A model generated the notes under the pieces. It ran no database searches, was not told the DNA's origin, and saw only the letters and a list, made by a program, of their open reading frames with translations. Position numbers and translations under genes: made by a program. From Roseateles sp. (lineage in GTDB: Bacteria; Pseudomonadota; Gammaproteobacteria; Burkholderiales; Burkholderiaceae): a stretch of DNA of 56,394 bases. Location of the stretch: contig JAFAMW010000053.1 in the NCBI GenBank assembly GCA_019232985.1, forward strand, positions 1 through 56,394, in the 5' to 3' direction. Below are positions 19,659-28,199 of the stretch, one piece after another (positions within the stretch are counted from its first letter, which is position 1; every line of letters starts with the position of its first letter).

Positions 19659-20755
19659 GAGCGGCTCGCGGCGTTGCTGCGGGTGTCGACGTCGACGACG
19701 ATCGACAGGCCCGGGCGCAGCGCGCCGAGGCGCGCGTCGGCCGGGTCGAGCTCGATGCGCACCGGCACGCGCTGGACGATCTTGGTGAAGTTGCCGGTTG
19801 CGTTCTCGGCCGGCAACACGCTGAACTGCGCGCCGGTGGCCGGCGCGAGGCTCGCGACGTGGCCGTGCAGCACGCGGTCGGGCCAGGCGTCGGCGCGCAG
19901 CGTGACGGCCTGGCCGACCTGCATGCGGTGGAGCTGGTCTTCCTTGAAGTTCGCGTCGACCCACAGGCCCTGGGCGGGCACGATGTCGAGCAGCGCGGCG
20001 CCGACGCCGACGTAGGCGCCGACGCGCGCCTTGCGGTTGCCGACATAGCCGTCGCGCGGCGCGCGGAGCTCGGTATAGCCGACGTTGAGCTCGGCGAGGC
20101 GGGCTTCGGCGCGGGCCTGGGCGAGCGCGGCCTCGGCCTGCGCGCGCTGCGTCGCGATCACGTCGAGTTCGCGCTCGGCCGCCTGGGCCTCGGCGCGGGC
20201 GCGGGCGAGGCCGGCCGCGGCGGCCTTGGCCGCCGACTCGGCGCGCTGCGCGGCCTCGACCGACACGGCCGCGCGGCTCACGAGGTCGCGGTGGCGCAGG
20301 TCGTCGTCGCGGGCCCGGCCATCCTCGGCCGCCGCCGCGTCGACGCCGGCGCGGGCCCTCGCGATCAGCGACTGCTGGAGCGCCGCCGTCGCCTTGAGGT
20401 TCTCGAGCGCCGCTTCCTGGGCCGCGACCGCGCCGCCCGCGCGCTCGAGCGCGGCGCCGTAGTCGCGGCTGTCGATGCGCGCGAGCAGGTCGCCGGCGTG
20501 GACGAACTGGTTGTCCGTCACCGCGAGTTCGGCGACGTAGCCGGGGATCCTGGCGCCGATCACGGTCAGGTCGCCGCCGACGTAGGCGTCGTCGGTCTGC
20601 TCGTGGAAGCGACCGACGGTCCACCAGCGCAGGCCGTAGACGGCGACGCCGAGTACGACCGCGCCGAGCAGGGCCGAGGACAGAACGGTGCGGCCGAGCG
20701 AGCCGCGGGCGCGGCTCGGGGGCTCGGGGGAAAGGGCGGCGTTGGGGGTGCTCAT
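19655..20755 (-). CDS. emrA: Membrane fusion adaptor protein, EmrA/HlyD family
   Basis: Periplasmic adaptor of 366 residues. One N-terminal membrane anchor lies at about 20-42. The biotinyl-lipoyl halves are visible (DAYVGGDLTVIGARIPGYV and LRAPRDGYVGNRKARVG) around a long Ala-rich coiled coil. ATG 20755 (MSTPNAAL) is chosen because GGAG lies 8 nt upstream; the longer frame to 20896 is intergenic. First gene of the efflux operon, divergent from an HxlR regulator, with shared inverted motifs in between. Confidence 0.93.
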   Translation of the reverse strand: MSTPNAALSPEPPSRARGSLGRTVLSSALLGAVVLGVAVYGLRWWTVGRFHEQTDDAYVGGDLTVIGARIPGYVAELAVTDNQFVHAGDLLARIDSRDYGAALERAGGAVAAQEAALENLKATAALQQSLIARARAGVDAAAAEDGRARDDDLRHRDLVSRAAVSVEAAQRAESAAKAAAAGLARARAEAQAAERELDVIATQRAQAEAALAQARAEARLAELNVGYTELRAPRDGYVGNRKARVGAYVGVGAALLDIVPAQGLWVDANFKEDQLHRMQVGQAVTLRADAWPDRVLHGHVASLAPATGAQFSVLPAENATGNFTKIVQRVPVRIELDPADARLGALRPGLSIVVDVDTRSNAASRS

Positions 20756-20819
20756 TGGAGGGGCTCCGGCTTCGAATGCCCGCCGCTTGTGGCAGGCCTT
20801 GGTGCCGAACTGTAGAGTT

Positions 20820-20837
20820 GTTACTTTCATCATGCAA
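20820..20837 (-). promoter_or_regulatory. Candidate HxlR operator, emrA side
   Basis: On the minus strand this reads TTGCATGATGAAAGTAAC. It matches 15 of 18 bases of a motif in the opposite orientation at 20896-20913 before the regulator. Its end is 64 nt from the emrA start. It also holds the small dyad TACTT/AAGTA (20822-20840). It is inferred to bind the divergent HxlR protein. Confidence 0.5.
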
Positions 20838-20895
20838 GTAGCATTGTTGGCCGATGGATCAATAGAATATTGGTGGTTGTGCAAAAGAACTTCCA

Positions 20896-20913
20896 TTGCA
20901 TAATGAAACCAAC
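20896..20913 (+). promoter_or_regulatory. Candidate HxlR operator and -10 region, regulator side
   Basis: Reads TTGCATAATGAAACCAAC, the inverted partner of the emrA-side motif. It contains CATAAT, a good -10 for the regulator, with TTGTGC 16 bp upstream as a weak -35. A regulator bound here would cover its own promoter. Confidence 0.5.
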
Positions 20914-20946
20914 ATCGGACCCAAAGCCGGGCCTCAAGGAGGCGTC

Positions 20947-21450
20947 ATGCGACGCACGAGCTTCGAATCGATGAATTGCCCGCTGGCCCGCGCGGCCGAC
21001 GCGCTCGGCGACAGCTGGAACGTGTTGATCCTGCGCGAGGCGCTCTACGGCCGTACGCGCTTCGACGAGTTCCTCGCCGAACTCGGCATCGCGTCGAACA
21101 CGCTGACGCGGCGGCTCGCCGAGCTCGTCGAGGCCGGCCTGCTCGAGAAGCGCCTGTACAGCGAGAAGCCGCCGCGCCACGAATACCTGCTGACGGCCAA
21201 GGGGCGCGACTTCCGCCCGGTGCTGCTGACCCTGCTCGCCTGGGGCAACAAGCACGCGATGCCCAAGCAGCAGCCGGTGCGCCTGATCGACTCGACGAAC
21301 GGCGAGACCGTCGAGCTCGCGCTGATCGACGCGCGCAGCGGCCGGCCGATCGGCCCCGAGCACAAGGTGCTGCGCCAGGGCGCGCGACCGGCGCGGGCCG
21401 AGTACTTCGACTTCGACGGCGAGGCCGGCGCGGCCGAGGCGCGCGGCTGA
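20947..21450 (+). CDS. HxlR-family winged-helix transcriptional regulator
   Basis: DNA-binding protein of 167 residues. The HxlR core is evident: MNCPLARAADALGDSWNVLI near the N-terminus with the conserved Cys (about residue 10), the recognition helix SNTLTRRLAELVEAGLL, and the wing RHEYLLTAKG. AAGGAGG stands 6 nt before the ATG, which fixes the start. It is divergent from the emrA-emrB-nodT operon and the likely repressor or redox/quinone/drug-responsive switch of that pump (inference from position and shared operators). Confidence 0.9.
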   Translation: MRRTSFESMNCPLARAADALGDSWNVLILREALYGRTRFDEFLAELGIASNTLTRRLAELVEAGLLEKRLYSEKPPRHEYLLTAKGRDFRPVLLTLLAWGNKHAMPKQQPVRLIDSTNGETVELALIDARSGRPIGPEHKVLRQGARPARAEYFDFDGEAGAAEARG

Positions 21451-21469
21451 AGCCCCGCGCCGGCGCGCG

Positions 21470-21886
21470 TCAGGCCGCGGGCTTGACCGCTGCGCTGGCC
21501 GCGGCCTCCCCGCCGACGAGGCCGACGACGACGTCGAACGCGGTGCGGACCTTGAACGGCATCAGCATCAGGCGCTGCGGGTGCAGCGCCTTGAGCTCGG
21601 CGATCGCGTCGGCGCCGACGACCTCGGCGAGCAGCACGGTCGGCAGGTCGCGGCGGTTGATGGTCTGGCCCGCGCGCAGGATCTTGAGCAGCTTGAGCCC
21701 GGCGAGGTCGTCGCCGAGGTTGAGCAACAGGCAGTCGACGCGCTGGGTCTCGAGGATCACGCGGCCGGCCTCGTGCGAGCTGGTTTCGTGGACGTCGACG
21801 CCGGCGAGCTGGCGCGCGATGCCGGCGAGCGTGCGGCGGAACAGCGAATGAGGCTCGACGAGCAGCACCTGCTTGCGCGCGCTCAC
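21470..21886 (-). CDS. Degenerate receiver-domain protein
   Basis: Single-domain protein of 138 residues with the receiver-fold pattern. The acidic pocket is EPH (E11) instead of a D-D pair, and the phosphoacceptor aspartate is replaced by N56 (CLLLNLGDD). A lysine follows in LMPFKVR. It therefore probably cannot be phosphorylated. It starts with GTG 21886, preceded by AAGGGT. It follows a GAF-domain gene on the same strand after 73 bp and has no kinase nearby. Likely a protein-interaction module; role unknown. Confidence 0.7.
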   Translation of the reverse strand: MSARKQVLLVEPHSLFRRTLAGIARQLAGVDVHETSSHEAGRVILETQRVDCLLLNLGDDLAGLKLLKILRAGQTINRRDLPTVLLAEVVGADAIAELKALHPQRLMLMPFKVRTAFDVVVGLVGGEAAASAAVKPAA

Positions 21887-21959
21887 CGGGGCACCCTTCG
21901 CGCTACGCGCTGTCCCGCCAAGCGGGAGTGAGCGCCCTTCGGAGCGGCCGTGCGGGCGC

Positions 21960-22460
21960 TCATGCGCCGGCCTCCGCGCGCTCGCGCAGTTCGCCGACGA
22001 CGAGGTCGCGCAGCACGCCGAGGATGGCCTGGTCGGTCGCGTCGAACGCGCGCGGCTGCGGCGAGATCAGGCACAGCGTGCCGACGCGCAGGCCCGGCGC
22101 GACCTCGAGCGGCGCGCCCGCGTAGAAGCGGATATGCGGCGGGCCGGTCACGAGCGGGTTGTCGGCGAAGCGCGGGTCGAGCCGCGCGTCGGGCACGACG
22201 AACAACGCGGGCTGGAGGATCGCATGGCCGCAGAACGAGATGTCGCGCCCGGTCTCGCAGGCGTCGAGCCCGGTGCGCGCCTTGAACCACTGGCGCTCGC
22301 CGTCGATGAGGCTCAGGAGCACGATCGGCACCTCGAACTCCTCGCGCGCGAACTCGACGACGCGGTCGAAGCGCTGCTCGGGCGGGGTGTCGAGGATCAG
22401 CAGCTCGCGCAGCGCCTGCAGGCGCGCGGATTCGTTGCTCGGGGTCGGGGCACTCAGCAT
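21960..22460 (-). CDS. Stand-alone GAF-domain protein
   Basis: Protein of 166 residues consisting of one GAF domain. The family's LDTPPEQRFDRVVEFA start, the LSLIDGERQWFKARTGLD strand-helix unit, the SFCGHAI stretch and the GAPLEVAPGLRVGTLCLI core are all visible. Such short GAF proteins sense small molecules or redox state, often ahead of output domains, but none is attached here. A GGAAGG lies about 9 nt before the ATG. The degenerate receiver gene follows, so the two may form a small signalling pair (inference). Confidence 0.8.
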   Translation of the reverse strand: MLSAPTPSNESARLQALRELLILDTPPEQRFDRVVEFAREEFEVPIVLLSLIDGERQWFKARTGLDACETGRDISFCGHAILQPALFVVPDARLDPRFADNPLVTGPPHIRFYAGAPLEVAPGLRVGTLCLISPQPRAFDATDQAILGVLRDLVVGELRERAEAGA

Positions 22461-22489
22461 CGGCTCGGGCTTCCTTCCGGTCTCGGCGG

Positions 22490-23869
22490 TCAGGGCGATG
22501 CTAGCAGTTCCCGGCTGATCCCGGTCGCATCGGCCGCGCTCAGGTGTCGCACCTCGACGATCAGCAGTGCGCTCGACCGGGCCTCGAGCATACGGTCGAC
22601 GCGAGCGGCGTTGGCGGCGTCGAGGTTGGCATCCCATTCATCGAGCAGGAGCGTCGTCGGCAGGGCGGCGGACAGCAGGATCTCGAGCTGCCGGACCTGT
22701 CGCTGCCCGGTGGACGCGCGTTCGACGTCATCGACGAGCCGGACATCCTGGGCACAATACAGCGCCTCCGGTCGCGCCTGCTTGATCAGCTTGAGCAGGC
22801 TGGTCTTGCCGCAGCCGTTGGCGCCGGTCAGCCTGAAGCGACCGCGGGCGATACCGGGCGCGCTGACCGACCGGTAGAACGCGTGCGCGTCCAAGGCCAG
22901 CCCCGTCGACAGATCGGTGACGCGGATCGCGGCCCAGCGAATCTGCTGCTCGAGTGCCTGTACCTCGAGCGTGGCGACGAAGCCCGCCAGGTTCCGCAGC
23001 TTTTCGACGAAGAAGAAGACCTTGCTGTTGCTGACGCTCAGCTCGTGAATGGATCCGAGCAACTGCAGGGAGCGCGGCAGCACCGCGACGATCATGCCCA
23101 TGGTGACCGGGTCGGTGGTGTCGGATCGGACCATGACGGCCAGCGCCAGCGGAATCGCGACGTAGATCGGCAGGCAGGCGATCAACTGCTCGGTCACGAC
23201 GCAACGCTCGATCTTGGCGAAATAGCGCGCTGCGTGGCCCACGAAGCGCTTGCGCGCACGCGCCGCGATGCGCGAATCGGCGAACAGAAAGCGATCCCAG
23301 AGCGCCCCGATGTCGACCAGCGCGTCGAGGCGGCTCGACTGCGATTCGCGGGCGAGGCGGCGAATCCGGTGCCGCAGCGCCCGAGTCAGCGCGAGCGAAA
23401 CGAGCACGGCGCTCGCCAGAGCCGCCGTGATGCCGGCGCCGAGCGTCAGCGCGAACGCGGCGAAGGTCAGCACGACGTTGCAATAGATGCCGACCGTCCC
23501 GACCGCGAATTCCCCGGCCTGCTCGAGCGTCGAGAACGCCTCGCCGCCGAGCCAGCCGATCGTGCGTTGCTGGTCGACGCGCGACGAGCGGGTCTGGTCG
23601 AACTTCAAGGTTTCGAGCGTCTCCAGCACGTAGTTGCGCCACAGGCTGTTCTTGAGCCGCGTCGTCAGGTAGGTGACGAGCGAGCCGATCAGGTAGGCGC
23701 CGAGCGCGAAGCCGAAGAACAGGACGATCAGGTAACGCGTCCTCGATACGTCGTTGGCGGCGAGCGAACCACCGGCCAGCGCGATCAGGTAGGTCGAGGC
23801 CGCGAGGGCGAGCTGCTGCACGATCGTCAGCGCGACGCAGCATTGGAATTGGCGGTTCTGCAGGATCAT
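22490..23869 (-). CDS. ABC half-exporter (membrane plus ATPase domains), orphan
   Basis: 459-residue protein with about six hydrophobic segments in the first 300 residues followed by a compact ATPase domain. Walker A reads GANGCGKTS, a Q-loop-like YCAQDVRL follows, and the signature is STGQRQ instead of LSGGQ. Walker B is TLLLDEW with D-loop ANLD, then an H-loop VEVRH. The DEW form recalls cyclic-peptide or siderophore exporters of the SyrD/PvdE/YojI group, but no peptide or NRPS gene is present. It is shorter than usual half-exporters (550-600) and visibly less G+C-rich than its neighbours, hinting at acquisition. Start ATG 23869 has GGAG 10 nt upstream. Confidence 0.72.
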   Translation of the reverse strand: MILQNRQFQCCVALTIVQQLALAASTYLIALAGGSLAANDVSRTRYLIVLFFGFALGAYLIGSLVTYLTTRLKNSLWRNYVLETLETLKFDQTRSSRVDQQRTIGWLGGEAFSTLEQAGEFAVGTVGIYCNVVLTFAAFALTLGAGITAALASAVLVSLALTRALRHRIRRLARESQSSRLDALVDIGALWDRFLFADSRIAARARKRFVGHAARYFAKIERCVVTEQLIACLPIYVAIPLALAVMVRSDTTDPVTMGMIVAVLPRSLQLLGSIHELSVSNSKVFFFVEKLRNLAGFVATLEVQALEQQIRWAAIRVTDLSTGLALDAHAFYRSVSAPGIARGRFRLTGANGCGKTSLLKLIKQARPEALYCAQDVRLVDDVERASTGQRQVRQLEILLSAALPTTLLLDEWDANLDAANAARVDRMLEARSSALLIVEVRHLSAADATGISRELLASP

Positions 23870-23953
23870 GGCCAGGCGCTCCCTCGCCGACCATCGCGAA
23901 CTGCCGAATTTTCCGCTTGATCTGGGCCAAGCCCAGGCGCCGACAATAGCGGC

Positions 23954-24178
23954 ATGGATCCCCACGCCCCTCAAAGCCTCGACGCCCGCATCACCGAGCT
24001 CGAAATCAAAGCCGGTTTCGCCGAAGACCTCGTCGAGCAGCTGAACCAGGTGATCATTCGCCAGCAGGCCCAGATCGACCTGCTCGTGCGCGAGGTCACG
24101 GCGCTGAAGGCGCAGGCGCCGGGCGAGGGCGGGCCGAGCTTCCGCAGCCTGCGCGACGAGCTGCCGCCCCATTACTAA
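23954..24178 (+). CDS. slyX: SlyX family protein
   Basis: Small coiled-coil protein of 74 residues matching the SlyX family: LDARITELEIKAGFAEDLVEQLN, then IIRQQAQIDLL and the C-terminal LRDELPPHY. The molecular function of the family is not established. It lies 26 bp before the prolyl oligopeptidase gene on the same strand and diverges from the ABC half-exporter. Confidence 0.9.
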   Translation: MDPHAPQSLDARITELEIKAGFAEDLVEQLNQVIIRQQAQIDLLVREVTALKAQAPGEGGPSFRSLRDELPPHY

Positions 24179-24204
24179 TCGACGGGCGGGCCGCGGCGGC
24201 AAGA

Positions 24205-26355
24205 ATGCCGGCCATGACAAAGACCCGCCTGCTGACTCGCGCGCTCGCCGCGCTGGCCCTGACCGTTCCGCCGCTGTTCGCGGCCGCCGCGCCCGACCCC
24301 ACCGACCCCTACCTGTGGCTCGAGGACATCGACGGCGCGCGCGCGATGGCCTGGGTCAAGGCGCACAACGACGCGACCGCGCAGCGCCTCGGCGCGCTGC
24401 CGCAGTACGCGGGCCTGTACCGCGACGCACTCGCCGCGCTGAGCTCGGCCTCGCGCCTGCCCGAGGTCGAGCAGCACGGCCGCTGGCTCTACAACCTCTG
24501 GCAGGACGCCGCACACCCGCGCGGCGTCTACCGGCGCACGACGCTCGCCGAGTTCGGCCGGCCCGACCCGCATTGGGAGATCCTGCTCGACATCGACGCG
24601 CTGTCCAAGCAGGAGGGCACGCTCTACGCGTTCAACGGCGCGCGGTTCCGCGCCGACGAGCGCCGTGCGCTGATCGAGCTCGCGCCGGGCGGCGGCGACG
24701 CGGCCGAGCTGCGCGAGTTCGACGTCGAGGCCAAGGCCTTCGTGCCCGACGGCTTCCGCCTGCCGGCCGCGAAGTCGCGCGTGAGCTGGCGCGACGCCGA
24801 CACGCTCTCCGTCGCCACCGATTTCGGCGCCGGTTCGCTGACGCGCTCGGGCTACCCGCGCGAGGTCAGGGTCTGGCAGCGCGGCACGCCGCTGGCCGCA
24901 GCAGCGCCGCTGTACGAGGCCCCGCCGGACTCGGTCTCGGCCTATGTGCAGCGCGTCGACATGGCCGACGCCGCGCCGCTCGACGTCCTCAACGACGAGC
25001 AGACCTTCTGGTCGGCGCGGCGCAGCCTGCTCGTCGACGGCAAGCCCGTGGCGCTGCAACTGCCGGGCACGGCCCGCATCGCGGGTGGCTACCAGGGCCG
25101 GCTCGTGCTCTGGCTCAAGGCCGACTGGACCCAAGGCGGCAAGACCTGGCCGGCCGGCTCGATCCTGCTCGCGACGCCCGCGCAGCTCGAGGAAGGCGCC
25201 GGCGCCGACACGCCGCTCGACGCGGTGTTCGTGCCCGACGGCCACGCGATCGTGCGCGGCGTCGAGGCGACGCGAACGGGCCTGCTGCTGAACCTGCTCG
25301 ACAATGTGCGCGGCCGCCTGATCCGCACCACGCGCGACGCCGCCGGCTGGCACCCGGTGGCCGTGCCGTTCCCCGACAACGGCACGATCCGCGTCGTGAC
25401 CACCGACGCGGCGAGCGGCGCCGCGATCGTCGAGTACCAGTCCTTCCTGACGCCGCCGTCGCTGTGGCGGGTGCCGGCCGGCGCGGGCCGGCCACAGAAG
25501 CTCAAGTCCGAGGCCGCGACCTTCGACGCCGCGCGCTTCGAGGTCACGCAGTACTGGACCGTCTCGGCCGACGGCACGCGCGTGCCGTACTTCGTCGTCG
25601 GCCCCAAGGCCATGAAGTTCGACGCCGCGAACCCGGTCTGGATGTTCGCCTACGGCGGCTTCGAGGAGGCCCTGACGCCGTCGTACTCGGGCTCCTACGA
25701 GGACCTGCATGGCGCCTACGGCAAGCTATGGCTCGAGCGCGGCGGCGTGTTCGTGCTCGCGAACATCCGCGGCGGCGGCGAGTTCGGCCCGGCCTGGCAC
25801 ACGGCCGCGCTCGGCGCCGACCATGTCAAGGCCTTCGAGGATTTCGAGGCCGTCGCCGCCGACCTCGCGACGCGCCGGATCTCGGCGCCGCGCCATATCG
25901 GCATCGAGGGCCGCAGCAACGGCGGCCTGCTCGTCTCGAGCACGATGCTGCGCCACCCCGAGCTCTACGGCGCCGTGGTCTGCGGCAACCCGCTGATCGA
26001 CATGCAGCGCTACAACAAGCTGCTCGCCGGCGCGAGCTGGCAGGGCGAGTACGGCGATCCCGACAAGCCCGAGGACTGGGCCTTCATCAGCCGGTACTCG
26101 CCGTACCAGCGCGTCGCGCCGCATATGAGCCTGCCGCCGGTGATGTTCTATTCGACGACGCGCGACGACCGCGTCCACCCGGGCCACGCGCGCAAGATGG
26201 CCGCGAAGATGGCGGACGAGGGCTACGCGGTCGAGTACTTCGAGAACGTCGAGGGCGGCCACCACGGCCCGGTCGTGACCGAGCAGCTCGCGACGCGCAT
26301 CGCGCGGACCTATGCGTTCCTGTGGAGTCATGTCGGGTCTGATCCAGCGCAGTGA
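24205..26355 (+). CDS. Prolyl oligopeptidase family serine peptidase (S9A), exported
   Basis: Peptidase of 716 residues with an N-terminal signal sequence (about 5-28, ending FAAAAP). It continues with the family start DPYLWLEDIDGARAMAWV, a seven-blade propeller region, and an alpha/beta-hydrolase domain. The catalytic serine is S571 in GRSNGG, the aspartate D655 in TRDDRVHP and the histidine H686 or H687 in EGGHHGP. The fold cleaves short peptides after proline; the exact substrate is unknown. ATG 24214 is an alternative start giving a more usual signal peptide (MTKTRLL). Confidence 0.9.
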   Translation: MPAMTKTRLLTRALAALALTVPPLFAAAAPDPTDPYLWLEDIDGARAMAWVKAHNDATAQRLGALPQYAGLYRDALAALSSASRLPEVEQHGRWLYNLWQDAAHPRGVYRRTTLAEFGRPDPHWEILLDIDALSKQEGTLYAFNGARFRADERRALIELAPGGGDAAELREFDVEAKAFVPDGFRLPAAKSRVSWRDADTLSVATDFGAGSLTRSGYPREVRVWQRGTPLAAAAPLYEAPPDSVSAYVQRVDMADAAPLDVLNDEQTFWSARRSLLVDGKPVALQLPGTARIAGGYQGRLVLWLKADWTQGGKTWPAGSILLATPAQLEEGAGADTPLDAVFVPDGHAIVRGVEATRTGLLLNLLDNVRGRLIRTTRDAAGWHPVAVPFPDNGTIRVVTTDAASGAAIVEYQSFLTPPSLWRVPAGAGRPQKLKSEAATFDAARFEVTQYWTVSADGTRVPYFVVGPKAMKFDAANPVWMFAYGGFEEALTPSYSGSYEDLHGAYGKLWLERGGVFVLANIRGGGEFGPAWHTAALGADHVKAFEDFEAVAADLATRRISAPRHIGIEGRSNGGLLVSSTMLRHPELYGAVVCGNPLIDMQRYNKLLAGASWQGEYGDPDKPEDWAFISRYSPYQRVAPHMSLPPVMFYSTTRDDRVHPGHARKMAAKMADEGYAVEYFENVEGGHHGPVVTEQLATRIARTYAFLWSHVGSDPAQ

Positions 26356-26431
26356 TTGCCCCAGAAGTCGGTCTCAGCGCCCGCCGCGGCATGCACTAGC
26401 TTCTAGACCATCAGGTCGGAAGGGGGCTGCG

Positions 26432-27505
26432 ATGCCAAGCATGAAAGCCGCGGTGTTCGTCGAGCCGGGCCGCATCGAGCTCGACACCAAGCCGATTCCC
26501 GACATCGGCCCGCACGACGCGCTGCTGCGCGTCACGACGACGACGATCTGCGGCACCGACGTCCATATCCTCAAGGGCGAGTACCCGGTCGCGCGCGGCC
26601 TGACGGTCGGGCACGAGCCGGTCGGCGTGATCGAGCAGCTCGGCGCGGCGGTCACCGGGTACCGCGTGGGCCAGCGCGCGATCGCCGGCGCGATCACGCC
26701 GAGCGGCTGGAGCAACGCCTGCCTGTGCGGCCAATGCGCGCAGGACGGCGCGGGCACGGCCCACGGCTGGAAGGCGCTCGGCGGCTGGCGCCTGGGCAAC
26801 ACGATCGACGGCTGCCAGGCCGAGTACGTGCGCGTGCCCGACGCGATGGTCAACCTCGCGCCCGTGCCCGCGGGCCTGAGCGACGAGCAGGTGCTGATGT
26901 GCCCCGACATCATGTCCACCGGCTTTGGCGGCGCCGAGGCCGCGGGCATCCGCATCGGCGACACGGTCGCGGTGTTCGCCCAGGGGCCGATCGGCCTGTG
27001 CGCGACGGTCGGCGCGAAGCTCTGCGGCGCGGCCCACGTGATCGGCGTCGACCGCCTCCCCGACCGGCTCGCGTTCGCGCTGACGCTCGGCGCCGACCAG
27101 GTCGTCGACGCGAGCCGCGTCGACGCGGTCGACGAGATCCTGCGCCTGACCGACGGCCGCGGCGTCGACGTCGCGATCGAGGCGCTCGGCACCCAGCAGA
27201 CCTTCGAGGCCGCGCTGCGCGTGCTGCGGCCCGGCGGCACGCTGTCGAGCCTCGGCGTGTACTCGAGCGAGCTGCGGATCCCGCTCGACGCGTTCGCGGC
27301 CGGGCTCGGCAACCACCGCATCGTCACGACGCTGTGCCCGGGCGGCAAGGAGCGCATGCGCCGCCTGATGGCCGTGATCGAGAGCGGCCGCGCCGAGCTC
27401 GCCGGGCTCGTCACGCACCGCTTCCCGATCGACCGGATCGAGGCGGCCTACGCGCTGTTCGCGAACCAGCGCGACGGCGTGCTCAAGGTCGCGATCCAGC
27501 TCTGA
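26432..27505 (+). CDS. Zinc-dependent secondary-alcohol dehydrogenase
   Basis: Medium-chain dehydrogenase of 357 residues, close in layout to secondary-alcohol (isopropanol) dehydrogenases. The catalytic zinc ligands are Cys-His-Asp: C40 (ICGTDVH), H61 (VGHEPVG) and D159 (MCPDIMSTG). The structural four-cysteine zinc lobe of classical enzymes is absent. The Rossmann segment FAQGPIGLC is followed by GVDR with D207 at the end of beta-2, favouring NAD over NADP (inference). GGAAGG lies shortly before ATG 26432; ATG 26441 is an alternative. It converges on the flavin-reductase gene with a 22-bp gap. Confidence 0.88.
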   Translation: MPSMKAAVFVEPGRIELDTKPIPDIGPHDALLRVTTTTICGTDVHILKGEYPVARGLTVGHEPVGVIEQLGAAVTGYRVGQRAIAGAITPSGWSNACLCGQCAQDGAGTAHGWKALGGWRLGNTIDGCQAEYVRVPDAMVNLAPVPAGLSDEQVLMCPDIMSTGFGGAEAAGIRIGDTVAVFAQGPIGLCATVGAKLCGAAHVIGVDRLPDRLAFALTLGADQVVDASRVDAVDEILRLTDGRGVDVAIEALGTQQTFEAALRVLRPGGTLSSLGVYSSELRIPLDAFAAGLGNHRIVTTLCPGGKERMRRLMAVIESGRAELAGLVTHRFPIDRIEAAYALFANQRDGVLKVAIQL

Positions 27506-27527
27506 AACGGTACGCGGCCGGGGGCGC

Positions 27528-28112
27528 TTAGGGCCTGGACGCCGGCGCCTCGAGCCTCTCGCCGATCGCGTAGAAATGCCCGCCCGCGATGTAGTGCAGG
27601 CTGCGCAGCGCGGGCGGCGCGGTCTCGAAATGCCAATGCCCGTCGCTGAACACGCGCGCGTCGGCCCAGGCGCCGACGACCTCGCCGATGAACAGGTCGT
27701 AGGTCCGTTCGTTGTGCGGCTCGGGGATCACGCGGCACGCGAGCCAGGCCGCGCAGCCGGCGACGAAGGGCAGGGCGTGGTCGTCGATGTCGAACAGCGC
27801 GACGCCGCTGCGCGCGAGCTTGGCCGGCTCGTCCTTGAGGCTCGCGTGCCCGACGCGGTAGGTCGCATCGAGTAGCGCGACCGTCGGCACCTGGATCGCG
27901 AAGCGGCCGCTTTGCTCGACGAGCTCGCGGGTGCGCGTCGCCTTGTCGATCACGATGGTCACTTTGGGCGGCGCGAAGTCGAGCGCGCAGGACCAGGCCG
28001 CCGCCATCACGTTGTCGACGCTGCCGTGGCGCGCCGACACGAGCACGGTCGGGCCATGGTTGAGCAGGCGGTAGGCCTTGGGCAGCGGGACGGGGGCGAT
28101 CGCTTCGTTCAT
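27528..28112 (-). CDS. Flavin reductase-like FMN-binding protein
   Basis: Protein of 194 residues with the flavin-reductase-like split-barrel fold. Features are an HGPTVLVSARHG opening, the VMAAAWSCALDFAPPKVTIVI core, and FAIQVPTVA. Members bind FMN or FAD and use NAD(P)H to supply reduced flavin, or act as flavoredoxins. It diverges from the methyltransferase gene. Reduced flavin is needed by the halogenase encoded 14 kb away, but a link is only a possibility. Confidence 0.82.
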   Translation of the reverse strand: MNEAIAPVPLPKAYRLLNHGPTVLVSARHGSVDNVMAAAWSCALDFAPPKVTIVIDKATRTRELVEQSGRFAIQVPTVALLDATYRVGHASLKDEPAKLARSGVALFDIDDHALPFVAGCAAWLACRVIPEPHNERTYDLFIGEVVGAWADARVFSDGHWHFETAPPALRSLHYIAGGHFYAIGERLEAPASRP

Positions 28113-28199
28113 GGACGGTCCGGTGGCGGCGCGATTGTGGCAGCCCGGCGCCGACCCCGCTATGCCCGGGCTAAGTCGGCGCGGCGATGCTCGCGCGGC

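Noticed and set aside
16618..20046. 1142-codon minus frame spanning the whole efflux operon
   Set aside because: Only its C-terminal 487 codons are the NodT-family protein; the rest is out of frame with emrA and emrB and has shadow composition.
22490..24220. 576-codon version of the ABC half-exporter starting upstream of 23869
   Set aside because: The extra N-terminal part is antisense to slyX and lacks family similarity.
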